NCBI RefSeq assembly: GCF_003931915.1 | Contig: NZ_RSAA01000035.1 | Span: forward strand, 248,001 to 312,000 | DNA from: Saccharopolyspora rhizosphaerae | GTDB lineage: Bacteria > Actinomycetota > Actinomycetes > Mycobacteriales > Pseudonocardiaceae | Length of the DNA stretch: 64,000 nt | Reading direction: 5' to 3' | In this document: one piece after another, positions 7,916-16,236 of the stretch | Numbering within the stretch: position 1 is the stretch's first letter | Layout: every line of letters begins with the position of its first letter | The notes under the pieces: generated by a model | The model's input: the letters and a program-made list of their open reading frames with translations, nothing else | The model's database searches: none | What the model was told of the DNA's origin: nothing | Translations under genes and position numbers: made by a program

Positions 7916-8668
7916 ATGACCAGTCTTGGCGAGGTATTCCTCTGGGAGCTGCTCGGGACGGCAATACTCACGTTGATGGGTTGCGGCGTCGTCGCCAACG
8001 TGAGTCTGAGCAAGAGCCTCGGAGTTGGCGGCGGCTGGCTGCTGGTGAACTTCGGCTGGGGCTTCGCGGTCTTCGCCGGCGCCAGCATCGCCGAACCCTC
8101 AGGGGCGCACATCAACCCGGCGATCACGTTCGGACTGGCGATCACCGGTGACGTCAGCTGGGGCCAGGTCCCGGTCTACATCCTCGCGCAGATCATCGGT
8201 GCCGTCCTGGGCGCGGTCCTGTGCTGGGCGGCCTACAAGTTGCAGTTCGACACGACCGAAGCCCCGGCCGACACGCGCGGCATCTTCTGCACCGGCCCGA
8301 CCGTGCCGAACGCTCCGTGGAACCTGGTCACCGAGATCATCGGCACCTTCGTGCTGGTCCTGTGGATCATCACCAACCCGCCGGCCAGCCCCGGCGACAC
8401 CCCGGGAGTGCCGGACTTCGGCAACGCCGCCCTCGGGTACGCCGCCGTCGCCTTCATCGTGATCGGCATCGGCAACTCGCTCGGCGGGCCGACCGGGTAC
8501 GCCATCAACCCGGCTCGTGACCTGGGACCGCGCATCGCCTACGCGATCCTGCCCATCCGCGGCAAGGGTTCTCCGGAGTGGGGATATTCGTGGGTGCCGA
8601 TCGCCGGCCCGATCATCGGGGGTGTGCTGGCGGGCCTGCTCGCCCTCGCCCTGCCCATCAGCAGCTGA
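7916..8668 (+). CDS. glpF: Glycerol facilitator, aquaglyceroporin
   Basis: A 250-residue MIP-family channel passing glycerol across the membrane by facilitated diffusion. Both pore signatures are present: the first NPA in GAHINPAITFG at 67-69 and the second in AINPARDLGPR near 198-200. The Asp after the second NPA-Arg is the residue typical of glycerol-conducting members rather than water channels. Six hydrophobic helices are evident. I chose ATG 7916, which has GGGGAACGGGAG upstream and opens on the first helix; the open frame reaches back to 7634 but that part is not aquaporin-like. glpK follows after 19 nt, so the two form an operon: entry, then trapping by phosphorylation. Confidence 0.95.
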   Translation: MTSLGEVFLWELLGTAILTLMGCGVVANVSLSKSLGVGGGWLLVNFGWGFAVFAGASIAEPSGAHINPAITFGLAITGDVSWGQVPVYILAQIIGAVLGAVLCWAAYKLQFDTTEAPADTRGIFCTGPTVPNAPWNLVTEIIGTFVLVLWIITNPPASPGDTPGVPDFGNAALGYAAVAFIVIGIGNSLGGPTGYAINPARDLGPRIAYAILPIRGKGSPEWGYSWVPIAGPIIGGVLAGLLALALPISS

Positions 8669-8687
8669 ACCAAGGAAGGTTTGAACA

Positions 8688-10190
8688 ATGGCTTCGTACG
8701 TCGCCGCCATTGACCAGGGGACCACCTCGACGCGGTGCATGATCTTCGACCGCGGCGGCAGGGTGGTCGCGGTCAACCAGAAGGAGCACCGCCAGATCTT
8801 CCCGAAGGCCGGCTGGGTCGAGCACGACCCGACCGAGATCTGGAACAACGTCCGGCAGGTGTGCGCGGGCGCGCTGGCCTCGGCCGACCTCGTCACCGGG
8901 GACATCGCCGCCTGCGGCATCACCAACCAGCGCGAGACCACGGTCGTCTGGGAGAAGGCCACCGGCAAGCCGGTGTACAACGCGATCGTCTGGCAGGACA
9001 CCCGCACCGACGCCATCGTCAACCAGCTCGGCGCGGAGGAAGGCCAGAACCGCTTCCAGGAGAAGACCGGCCTGCCGCTGGCCACCTACTTCTCCGGCCC
9101 GAAGGTGAAGTGGGTGCTGGACAACGTCGACGGCATCCGGGAGCGCGCCGAGAAGGGCGAGCTGCTGTTCGGCAACATGGACACCTGGGTGCTGTGGAAC
9201 TCCACCGGTGGGCCGGACGGTGGTCTGCACGTCACCGATCCGACCAACGCCTCCCGCACGTTGCTGATGGACCTGGAGACCCTGCAGTGGGACCCGGACA
9301 TCTGCGCCGAGATCGGCATCCCGATGTCGATGCTGCCGGAGATCCGCTCGTCCTCGGAGGTCTACGGGCACTTCCGGGAGCGCGGCGTGTTCGCGGGCGT
9401 CCCGATCGCCGGCATCCTCGGCGACCAGCAGGCCGCCACCTTCGGCCAGGCCTGCTTGTCGCCCGGTGAAGCCAAGAACACCTACGGCACCGGCAACTTC
9501 GTGCTGCTCAACACCGGGACCGAGCGGGTCATCAGCCGGAACGGCCTGCTCACCACCGTGGGCTACAAGATCGGCAACAACGACACGGTCTACTGCCTCG
9601 AGGGCTCGATCGCGGTCACCGGCTCGCTGGTGCAGTGGATGCGGGACAACCTCGGCCTGATCGGCAGCGCTCCGGAGATCGAGCAGGTCGCCCGCACCGT
9701 GGAGGACAACGGTGGCGCGTACTTCGTGCCCGCGTTCTCCGGTCTGTTCGCGCCGCACTGGCGCTCGGACGCGCGCGGCGCGATCGTCGGCCTCACCCGC
9801 TACGTCAACCGCGGCAACCTCGCTCGCGCGGTGCTGGAGGCCACGGCGTTCCAGACCCGCGAGGTCATCGAGGCCATGAACGCCGACTCCGGCGTCCCGC
9901 TGAAGTCGCTGAAGGTCGACGGCGGCATGGTCGTCAACGAGCTGCTGATGCAGTTCCAGGCCGACATCCTCGGCGTCCCGGTGATCCGGCCCGTGGTCAA
10001 CGAGACCACCGCGCTCGGTGCCGCCTACGCGGCCGGGCTCGCAGTGGGGTTCTGGGAGAGCGAGGTGGACATCCGCAGCAACTGGGCCAAGGACAAGCAG
10101 TGGGACCCCATGATGACCGAGGAGGTCCGCGAGAAGGAGTACGCGAACTGGAAGAAGGCGGTCACCAAGACCTTCGACTGGGTCGACTGA
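8688..10190 (+). CDS. glpK: Glycerol kinase
   Basis: A 500-residue FGGY-family kinase making sn-glycerol 3-phosphate from glycerol and ATP in the cytosol. The N-terminal phosphate loop DQGTTSTR is at 9-16, the second FGGY domain carries the ATP-site segments [11 protein letters not shown] and [16 protein letters not shown], and length is standard for GlpK. The ATG at 8688 has AAGGAAGG upstream. It is second in the glpF-glpK operon. Its product is the substrate of GlpD encoded on the opposite strand. A strong hairpin follows the stop codon. Confidence 0.97.
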   Translation: MASYVAAIDQGTTSTRCMIFDRGGRVVAVNQKEHRQIFPKAGWVEHDPTEIWNNVRQVCAGALASADLVTGDIAACGITNQRETTVVWEKATGKPVYNAIVWQDTRTDAIVNQLGAEEGQNRFQEKTGLPLATYFSGPKVKWVLDNVDGIRERAEKGELLFGNMDTWVLWNSTGGPDGGLHVTDPTNASRTLLMDLETLQWDPDICAEIGIPMSMLPEIRSSSEVYGHFRERGVFAGVPIAGILGDQQAATFGQACLSPGEAKNTYGTGNFVLLNTGTERVISRNGLLTTVGYKIGNNDTVYCLEGSIAVTGSLVQWMRDNLGLIGSAPEIEQVARTVEDNGGAYFVPAFSGLFAPHWRSDARGAIVGLTRYVNRGNLARAVLEATAFQTREVIEAMNADSGVPLKSLKVDGGMVVNELLMQFQADILGVPVIRPVVNETTALGAAYAAGLAVGFWESEVDIRSNWAKDKQWDPMMTEEVREKEYANWKKAVTKTFDWVD

Positions 10191-10206
10191 ACGCACTTCC
10201 GCGGCG

Positions 10207-10237
10207 GGGGTGGAGGTTCCAGCGGGACCTCCACCCC
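10207..10237 (+). terminator. Terminator of glpFK
   Basis: Perfect 11-bp arms GGGGTGGAGGT (10207-10217) and ACCTCCACCCC (10227-10237) with a 9-nt loop, 17 nt after the glpK stop. A short TTC follows; no T-run. Confidence 0.8.
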
Positions 10238-10649
10238 TTCGCATGAGCGGGGTTCCCGCCAAGACGGCTGAACCCTCGCAACCCAGGTGGTCCCCTCACC
10301 GCCACCACGAGCCGGGAAGCGCTTCCGTCGACGCTCCCCCTCGGGGACGCGCAGTTCGAACTGAGCCTCCTGCGCAGTCCAGTCCTGGGCACGATGCTCG
10401 CTCGGGCTCGAGTCACCGCCAACCGCCGGAAAACGGCCTCCCGAGCACGCGACGTCGAGCCGAGAGCGAATGCTCGAGCCGGGCCTCCCGCAGCACCACG
10501 TGAAACCGCGCACCACTCCCAGGGATGCGGACAGTTCCCGGTGAAACCTCGCCCGTACTCGGGGAGTTGACACCTCGCCCTCCGCAACTGGCGGCTCCCA
10601 GAGGCGGATCGCGCAGTTCCGCCGACTTCGCGTCGCCGGTCGTCGGGGG
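10238..10649. other. Intergenic region without a recognisable gene
   Basis: About 410 nt between glpK and the DCC-type gene. Short open frames exist on both strands but none has a plausible start and composition. It holds a 12-bp palindrome CAGTTCGAACTG (10352-10363) and a repeated GTGAAACC(G/T)CGC (around 10500 and 10541). It may be decayed sequence. Confidence 0.5.
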
Positions 10650-11042
10650 TCAGCCCGTGCTGCGGGGGCGCTGGTCGGGTGGGAGCTGGCAGGCCGGGGT
10701 GGTGCCGGGCAGGCGGTGGCGGTTGTCGGCCACCCAGCGGTAGGTGAAGTCGGCGAGGTTGCGCACCAGCGGAGCCGAGGCGATCCGACCGAGCACCGAC
10801 CAGGGCGCGCGGGCGGCCTTGAGGAGTTCGGCGACCGCCGCCGCTCCCCCGGAGACGTGGCCCGACCGGTCGATCCAGAGGACTTCATGGCGTGCTCGCT
10901 CCTCCGTGGTGCCCAGCTGGGCGAGGTCGGCTTCCTGCCACGGCTGGACCCGCATCCGCACCGGCAGGCGCACGGCGAGGCGGACGCTGCGCGTGCAGAA
11001 ACCGCAGTCACCGTCGTAGACGAGCACCGGACGTTCGGTCAT
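10650..11042 (-). CDS. DUF393 / DCC thiol-disulfide oxidoreductase-like protein
   Basis: A 130-residue protein of the DUF393 (YuxK/DCC) family: VLVYDGDCGFC near the N-terminus supplies the DxDCxxC signature with Cys13 and Cys16 as the presumed redox pair. Most of the remaining length is predicted alpha/beta. The family is thioredoxin-like in outline, but its substrates are not established. The ATG at 11042 begins 5 residues before the motif; an ATG 9 nt upstream (11051) is equally possible, both served by GAGGGA. It sits immediately downstream of lpdA on the same strand (32 nt), so they may be co-transcribed and share a redox role. Confidence 0.8.
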   Translation of the reverse strand: MTERPVLVYDGDCGFCTRSVRLAVRLPVRMRVQPWQEADLAQLGTTEERARHEVLWIDRSGHVSGGAAAVAELLKAARAPWSVLGRIASAPLVRNLADFTYRWVADNRHRLPGTTPACQLPPDQRPRSTG

Positions 11043-11074
11043 GACGCCCATCGTCCCTCGTCGAGGGCTCCGCG

Positions 11075-12478
11075 TCAGTCCAAGTCGTCGTGGCGCATCA
11101 GCAGGCGGCCGGCCTCGGTCAGCGAACCCGACAGCGACGGGTACACCGAGAAGGTGTTGGCCAGGTTGTCGACCGTCACTTGGTTCTGGACCGCGAGGGC
11201 AATCGGCAGGATCAACTCGCTGGCGTTCGGCGAGACCACCACGCCGCCGACGACCACACCGGTCTGCGGACGGCAGAAGACCTTGAGGAAACCGCGGCGC
11301 AGACCTTCCATCTTGGCGCGCGGGTTGGTGGCCAGCGGCATTATCACGGTCCGCGCCGGGACCTCGCCGCTGTCGATGGCCTGCTGGCTGATGCCGACGG
11401 TGGCGATCTCGGGGTGGGTGAAGACGTTCGCGGCGACGGTCTTGAGCTTGATCGGCGTGACGCCCTCGCCCAGCGCGTGCCACATCGCGATGCGCCCCTG
11501 CATCCCGGCCACCGAGGCCAGCAGCAGCAGGCCGGTGCAGTCACCCGCCGCGTAGATGCCGGGTGCGCCGGTCCGCGAGACCCGGTCGACCTCGATGTAG
11601 CCGCCGCGGCCGGGCTCGATGCCGACGTTCTCCAGACCGATGTCATCGGTGTTGGGCACCGAACCCACGGTCATCAGCGCGTGGCTGGCCTCGACCTGGC
11701 GTCCGTCGGCGAGGTGGATGACCACGCCCTTCTCGGTGCGCTCGACCGACTCCGCGCGGGCGTGCTTGACCACCTCGGTGCCACGCTCGGCGAACACCTC
11801 TTCGAGCACCGCGGCCGCGTCGGCGTCCTCGTGCGGCAGCACGCGGTCGCGGCTGGAGATCATGGTGACCTTCACGCCCATCTCGGTGTAGGCGGAGGCG
11901 AACTCCACACCGGTGACACCGGAGCCGATGACGGCCAGGTGCTCGGGCATCTCCGGCAGGTCGAAGAGCTGCCGCCAGGTCAGGACGCGCTCACCGTCGG
12001 GCTCAGCGCCCGGCAGGATCCGGGGCGTGGCGCCGGTGGCGATCAGCACGACGTCGGCGGTGAGCTCCTCGTAGGTGCCGTCCGCGCGGTCGACGCCGAC
12101 CTGGTGCACCGCCATGCCGGGGGTCGGGTCGGTGAAGCGGGCGCGGCCCGGGATGATCTTGACGCCTTCGCGGCGGACCCGGGAGCGGATGTCGGCGGAC
12201 TGCGCCAGCGCCAGACCCTTGACCCGCCCGTGCACCACGGCGACGTCCACGTCGGCCTCCTCGGAGGGCGTCCGGATGCCGAGCTCCTGGGCGTCGCGGA
12301 AGGACGAGCGCGCACCGGCGGAGGCGATGAAGGTCTTCGACGGGACGCAGTCGTAGAGCACGCAGGCGCCGCCGAGGCCTTCCGGTTCGACGAGCGTGAC
12401 GTCCGCTCCGTTGGAAGCGGCGACCAACGCCGCCTCGTAGCCCGCCGGGCCGCCTCCCATGATCACGATGCGGGTCAC
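11075..12478 (-). CDS. lpdA: LpdA-type NAD(P)H:quinone reductase / flavoprotein disulfide reductase-like
   Basis: A 467-residue two-dinucleotide-fold flavoprotein. FAD fold GGGPAG at 8-13; redox loop GGACVLYDCVPSK with Cys39 and Cys44 in CxxxxC spacing; NAD(P) fold VIGSGVTGVEFAS; FAD segment GIYAAGDCTG. The C-terminal dimer domain reads NTFSVYPSLSGSLTEA, where true lipoamide dehydrogenases carry the catalytic His of HPTxxE; here that position is Tyr. This is the LpdA (Rv3303c) pattern, known to reduce quinones rather than lipoamide. M. tuberculosis LpdA, as I recall it, lacks one of the loop cysteines, whereas both are present here. The GTG start at 12478 has AGGAGG 8 nt upstream; the frame is open further but without support. 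Confidence 0.88.
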   Translation of the reverse strand: MTRIVIMGGGPAGYEAALVAASNGADVTLVEPEGLGGACVLYDCVPSKTFIASAGARSSFRDAQELGIRTPSEEADVDVAVVHGRVKGLALAQSADIRSRVRREGVKIIPGRARFTDPTPGMAVHQVGVDRADGTYEELTADVVLIATGATPRILPGAEPDGERVLTWRQLFDLPEMPEHLAVIGSGVTGVEFASAYTEMGVKVTMISSRDRVLPHEDADAAAVLEEVFAERGTEVVKHARAESVERTEKGVVIHLADGRQVEASHALMTVGSVPNTDDIGLENVGIEPGRGGYIEVDRVSRTGAPGIYAAGDCTGLLLLASVAGMQGRIAMWHALGEGVTPIKLKTVAANVFTHPEIATVGISQQAIDSGEVPARTVIMPLATNPRAKMEGLRRGFLKVFCRPQTGVVVGGVVVSPNASELILPIALAVQNQVTVDNLANTFSVYPSLSGSLTEAGRLLMRHDDLD

Positions 12479-12746
12479 TACGCGCTCCTCCTGAGTCCAT
12501 CTGGCCGATGGGCACCCGTGCCGACGGTCACCGACCACACCGGTGGGCGCCGGACTCACGGTACGCCGCGACGGGTCCGGTCAAACCGGGTGGTACCGCC
12601 CGAGATGGGTGATCGTGGCGAATCCCACTCCGAGCGTCGGACACCGCCTGTGATCGTCGCCGCTCGCCGCACCGGGGCAGGTCACGGATCGCCCAGAAAC
12701 CCACCTCCGTGCCGTGGCCCGGGCCGCTTTCCGGCCGTCGGATCGC

Positions 12747-12752
12747 TACCCT
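12747..12752 (+). promoter_or_regulatory. -10 box for leaderless cyclotransferase gene
   Basis: TACCCT ends 7 nt before the GTG at 12760. Confidence 0.6.
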
Positions 12753-12759
12753 GTGGGGC

Positions 12760-13230
12760 GTGCCTCTGTACGCCGCGTACGGATCCAACATGGATCCGGC
12801 CCAGATGTTGAAGCGCGCCCCGCATTCCCCGATGGCGGGGACCGGCTGGCTGATGGACTGGCGGCTGACCTTCGGCGGCGAGGACTACGGCTGGGAAGGC
12901 GCCCTCGCGACCATCGTCGAGCAGCCCGGTTCGCAGGTCTTCACGGTGCTCTACGACGTGAGCCCGGAAGACGAGAAGAACCTGGACAACTGGGAGGGCG
13001 CCGAGCTCGGCATGCACAAGAAGCTGCGGCTGAGGGTGCAAACCCTGGACGGCCCGGTGCTGGCGTGGCTGTACGTGCTCGACGCCTACGAGGGCGGACT
13101 GCCCTCAGCCCGCTACCTCGGCGTCGTGGCCGACGCGGCCGAAGCCGCCGGCGCACCCGAGGACTACGTCGAGAACCTCCGGAAGCGTCCCTGCCTCAAC
13201 GTGGGCCCAGGCTCGCCCCGGGAGTCCTAG
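12760..13230 (+). CDS. Gamma-glutamylcyclotransferase-like protein (Rv3304-like)
   Basis: A 156-residue protein of the GGCT/AIG2 beta-barrel fold. The N-terminal YAAYGSNMD is the family's substrate-binding YGSN loop, and VLYDVSPEDEKNLDNWEG supplies the acidic residue region found after the third strand. Family members cleave gamma-glutamyl amides to 5-oxoproline, but the actual substrate here is not known. The start was set at GTG 12760, giving the usual family N-terminus directly before the motif, with a TACCCT box 7 nt upstream. Divergently placed next to lpdA exactly as Rv3304 is next to Rv3303c. Confidence 0.8.
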   Translation: MPLYAAYGSNMDPAQMLKRAPHSPMAGTGWLMDWRLTFGGEDYGWEGALATIVEQPGSQVFTVLYDVSPEDEKNLDNWEGAELGMHKKLRLRVQTLDGPVLAWLYVLDAYEGGLPSARYLGVVADAAEAAGAPEDYVENLRKRPCLNVGPGSPRES

Positions 13231-13387
13231 GCCTGCTCCGAGCGGCGGTGCGGGTGGCAGGGCTGAGCGGCTCCGCGGACTCCGGGCACCGCTCCTCGCG
13301 CATCCGACCACACGGCGTCACGGCGTGCGCGTCACGAAGCCGCTGAGAACCTGCTTCGGCGCCCATCGGATCCTTCCTGCCCCTCGC

Positions 13388-14719
13388 CTAGAGCCAGCCG
13401 CGGTGACGCAGCTGCTCGGTGAAGCGCTCGTAGGCGGAACCGAGCTCCTCCAGTTCGGCGGGGTTCGGTTCCACCCGTTCCCCTGCGGGCACCATGGCCG
13501 CTGCCGCCGTGCTCAGGTCGGGGTGGACGGACCCGGTGGCGGCCAGCAGGGCCGCACCCAGGGCCGTGCCCGCGCCCATCACCCTCAGCACGGGACGACC
13601 CAGGACGGTGGCCCTGATCTGGCACCAGGGTGTGCTCCGGGCTCCGCCGCCGGCCGTGCGGACGGGCCCCTCGGCGACCGCGCCCAGCGTGGCGAGGCGC
13701 TCCAGCGCGAGCCGTTCGCAGAAGGCGATGCCCTCCAAGCGCGAGCGGTGCTCGTCGACCCGGTCCCGCGGCGCGCCGACCAGGAACTCCTCGGCGTCCG
13801 GCGCCCGGAACGGGAACCGCTCACCCTTCCCGCGCAGCGGGTAGTTCAACGCGCTCGCCGGGCCCTGCGCGAGAGCTGCGGAGTCCAGTTCGGGCAGTTC
13901 CGCGGGGTCCACATCGGACAGCGCGGAGCCGCCGATGTTGGCGGCTCCGCCGGGCAGCCACCGGCCTTCGGGGTGCAGGTGGCTGTAGACCACGCCGTCC
14001 GGGTCGTGCACGAGCTTCTCCGAGACGCCCTTGAGCACCAACGTCGTGCCCATCACCGTCACGAACCGTCCCGGGTCGACCGCGCCCGTGGCCAGCTGCC
14101 CAGCGCACCCGTCGGTCATGCCCGCGCGGACCTCGCAGCCCACCGGCAGCCCGGTGAGCACCGACGCCTCCCGCCCCACCTGGCCGAGAGCCGTGGTGGG
14201 GCGCACGACCTGTGGTAGCAGCCCGCTCGGCGCCTGGGCGGCCCACGCGCCGGCCACCGGGTCGTAGCCGCTCTTGAGCGCGTGACTGGTGTCGGTGGCG
14301 ACCGGGTGCCCGACGAGGCGGTGCCCGAGCACCTCGGGCGTGTGGCAGATCTGCTCGGCACCTGCGGGCAGGTTCTCGGCCAGCCAGGAAACCCGAGCGC
14401 GGCGATCGTCGTACATCAGCGCCGGCCCGACCGGTTCGCCGCGCGCGTCCACGGCCACGACCGTGCCCGAGGTCGCCGAGATCGCCAGCGCGGTGATCCC
14501 ACCGCTGCGCCACCCCAGGTCCGCGGTGCAGTCCGCGAGGCAGTCCCGGACCGCGGGCCACCACGAGCGGGCGTCCTGCTCCGAGCGGCCTCCGTCCGAG
14601 CGCACCGGGGCAGGCAGCGGCCGGGAGGACTGGGCCAGCAGAGCGCCCGCCGGGTCGTGGACCTGCACCCGGACGTTGGCGGTGGCCACGTCCACGCCGG
14701 CGACGAGCTCGCCGGTCAT
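13388..14719 (-). CDS. FGGY-family carbohydrate kinase
   Basis: A 443-residue sugar kinase with the two ASKHA domains of the FGGY family: phosphate-1 loop VAGVDVATANVRVQV at the N-terminus, LAISATSGTVVAVD as the sugar-binding segment, AGMTDGCAGQLATGA, and TAGGGARSTPWCQIRATVLGRPV as the adenosine motif. Closest in style to xylulokinase/gluconokinase-like members, but the substrate cannot be read from sequence. Length is a little short of xylulokinase. The ATG at 14719 overlaps the stop of the HAD gene (4 nt), so the kinase is translated after it. The pair could phosphorylate a sugar and trim or recycle a phosphorylated derivative. Confidence 0.87.
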   Translation of the reverse strand: MTGELVAGVDVATANVRVQVHDPAGALLAQSSRPLPAPVRSDGGRSEQDARSWWPAVRDCLADCTADLGWRSGGITALAISATSGTVVAVDARGEPVGPALMYDDRRARVSWLAENLPAGAEQICHTPEVLGHRLVGHPVATDTSHALKSGYDPVAGAWAAQAPSGLLPQVVRPTTALGQVGREASVLTGLPVGCEVRAGMTDGCAGQLATGAVDPGRFVTVMGTTLVLKGVSEKLVHDPDGVVYSHLHPEGRWLPGGAANIGGSALSDVDPAELPELDSAALAQGPASALNYPLRGKGERFPFRAPDAEEFLVGAPRDRVDEHRSRLEGIAFCERLALERLATLGAVAEGPVRTAGGGARSTPWCQIRATVLGRPVLRVMGAGTALGAALLAATGSVHPDLSTAAAAMVPAGERVEPNPAELEELGSAYERFTEQLRHRGWL

Positions 14720-15396
14720 GACGACAGCTTCGCCAGCGCGGCGGGGAGTTCGGCCAGCGAGCGCACCGCGACGTCGGGTTCGGCGAGCTGGTCCGGTGTC
14801 GGCTCCGGTGGCGCTTCGCCGCGCAGCACCCACACCGTGCGCAGTCCGAGCCGGTGGGCACCGCGAACGTCGGTGTCGAGGCGGTTGCCGACGTGCACGG
14901 CCCGCGACGCCGGGGCCCCGGCTTCGTCGAGGGCGTGCTGGAAGATCCGCGGGTCGGGCTTCTCCACGCCGACGGTCTCCGAGATCGCCCAGACGTCGAC
15001 GTGCTCGGCGACGCCGTCGCGGCGCAGCGCCTCGACGACGACGGAGCGCTGGTTGGCCACCACCGCGATCCGGTAGTGCTCGCGGAGCGCGCGCAGGGCC
15101 GGCAGCACGTCGTCGTGCAGGGCTTCCGGTGGGTACTCCCAGTACTGCTCGGCCAGGTCGGAGAGCTCCCGCCGGTCGTGCTCGGTGAGGAACCGCTGGG
15201 CCACGGCGGTCCGCAGGGAACCGCCCTGGGCCTGCCTGCGTTCGTCGTAGAGGCGCAGGAAGTCCTCCTCGGCGAACTCGCTGCCCTCCTCGGCGGCGAG
15301 CTCGCGGGTCGCGCGCAGCAACGCGTCGCGGTAAGCGGCGTCGTCGTAGACGGGCCCGCCCACGTCGAGCAGGACGAGGTCGATCGGTTCCGGCAC
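14716..15396 (-). CDS. HAD-superfamily hydrolase
   Basis: A 226-residue HAD-like protein with a helical cap. Motif I is LLDVGGPVYDD: the nucleophile Asp is present but the residue two places later, usually the acid/base Asp of phosphatases, is Gly. Motif II is VVANQ, motif III the Lys of EKPDP, motif IV VGNRLDTDVRGA with the metal-binding Asp. Without the second Asp the protein may be a slow phosphatase or act by a dehalogenase- or phosphonatase-like route. First gene of a two-gene operon with the FGGY kinase (4-nt overlap). The ATG at 15396 follows a spacer with a perfect inverted repeat, a good candidate for operon control. Confidence 0.82.
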   Translation of the reverse strand: MPEPIDLVLLDVGGPVYDDAAYRDALLRATRELAAEEGSEFAEEDFLRLYDERRQAQGGSLRTAVAQRFLTEHDRRELSDLAEQYWEYPPEALHDDVLPALRALREHYRIAVVANQRSVVVEALRRDGVAEHVDVWAISETVGVEKPDPRIFQHALDEAGAPASRAVHVGNRLDTDVRGAHRLGLRTVWVLRGEAPPEPTPDQLAEPDVAVRSLAELPAALAKLSS

Positions 15397-15442
15397 GTCC
15401 GGTCCTTCCGCTCGCGGTCCACCGGGACCGAGATGTCACGCT

Positions 15443-15469
15443 TCGACCTCAAAATAACATCGAGGTCGA
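15443..15469. promoter_or_regulatory. Operator candidate for HAD-kinase operon
   Basis: Perfect 8-bp arms TCGACCTC (15443-15450) and GAGGTCGA (15462-15469) flank an A/T-rich 11-nt core, 47 nt upstream of the HAD gene start on the minus strand. A/T-rich sequence around it (TTATTT, GTATTTAAC) looks like a promoter. No regulator gene is adjacent. Confidence 0.6.
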
Positions 15470-15508
15470 GGTATTTAACAGTCTCGTATGTGATATCTAC
15501 CAGTGCGC

Positions 15509-16165
15509 TCACGGCACGGCCCCCGCGATCTCGCCCGGCCGGGCCCACGCGATCTCCAGCAGCGCGAAGGCCGTGCGCGTGCCGCGCCGGTCCCGACGCC
15601 GGGTCAGCCGCTCACCGACCAGCGCCCTGAAGTGCTCGGCGCTCGACCCGAGCCGCCCCAGGGCACGCTCCAGGCAGTCCAGCGCGCGGCGCTGCGGGCC
15701 CGTGCACAGCACGTCGGCCAGCGCCACGTCGAGCGCCAGGACCCGCAGCCCGTCGAGCTCGATGACGTCGCTCTCCCGCAGCCAGGCGTGGTGCACCACG
15801 AGGTCGTCCTGCGACCGCAGGTCGCGGTCGTAGGGCACGGTGACGTGCACGGCGTCCTCGGCGGGGCCGCAGCCGTGCATGGCCACGGCGGTCGGCCCGG
15901 AGATCACCCCGCGGTCCCCCGCCCGCAGCAGCGCGGCCGCGGCGCGCGCCTTCGGGTCGCGGACCAGGTCCGCGGGCAGCACCACACCGGACCACGGCTG
16001 CACCCACTCACCGGCCTCCAGGGAGTCGGCGAGCTCGGTCCTGCCGAGCAGGCGTTCGGCGTCGTCCCGTGGCAGCGCGCCGTGCCAGGGCACCGGCGCC
16101 GGCGAGTCTGGGGCGGGCGAGTCAGGAGCGGGCAGGAACTGCGGGCGGTCGATGTTCGTCCTCAT
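15509..16165 (-). CDS. AbiEi-type antitoxin-like protein, lacking the usual C-terminal nuclease-like domain
   Basis: A 218-residue protein. After a Pro/Asp-rich N-terminus it shows a winged-helix-like part (GEWVQPWSGVVLPADLVRDPKARAAAALLR) and the block GVISGPTAVAMHGCG through LVVHHAWLRESDVIELDGLRVLALDVALADVLC, typical of actinobacterial proteins annotated as type IV antitoxin AbiEi domain plus DUF559/Vsr-like fold. Those relatives usually continue for about 100 residues with an ESxLE-type nuclease-like domain; this one stops at residue 218 with none. It may be a natural short form or a truncated gene. No toxin partner is adjacent. The ATG at 16165 lacks a clear ribosome site, so the start is uncertain. 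Confidence 0.55.
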   Translation of the reverse strand: MRTNIDRPQFLPAPDSPAPDSPAPVPWHGALPRDDAERLLGRTELADSLEAGEWVQPWSGVVLPADLVRDPKARAAAALLRAGDRGVISGPTAVAMHGCGPAEDAVHVTVPYDRDLRSQDDLVVHHAWLRESDVIELDGLRVLALDVALADVLCTGPQRRALDCLERALGRLGSSAEHFRALVGERLTRRRDRRGTRTAFALLEIAWARPGEIAGAVP

Positions 16166-16236
16166 GCCTAGAAGGAGGCGCGAACCCCGCCCACAGATAC
16201 ATCTCCGCCCCGGATGCGCCTCGATCGGGCGAAGTT

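Noticed and set aside
10210-10743. Short open frames on both strands after glpK
   Set aside because: No ribosome site or leaderless box, biased Arg/Ser/Pro composition, and one overlaps the terminator hairpin.
11090-12811. Long plus-strand open frame opposite lpdA
   Set aside because: Antisense shadow; lpdA motifs on the minus strand are unmistakable.
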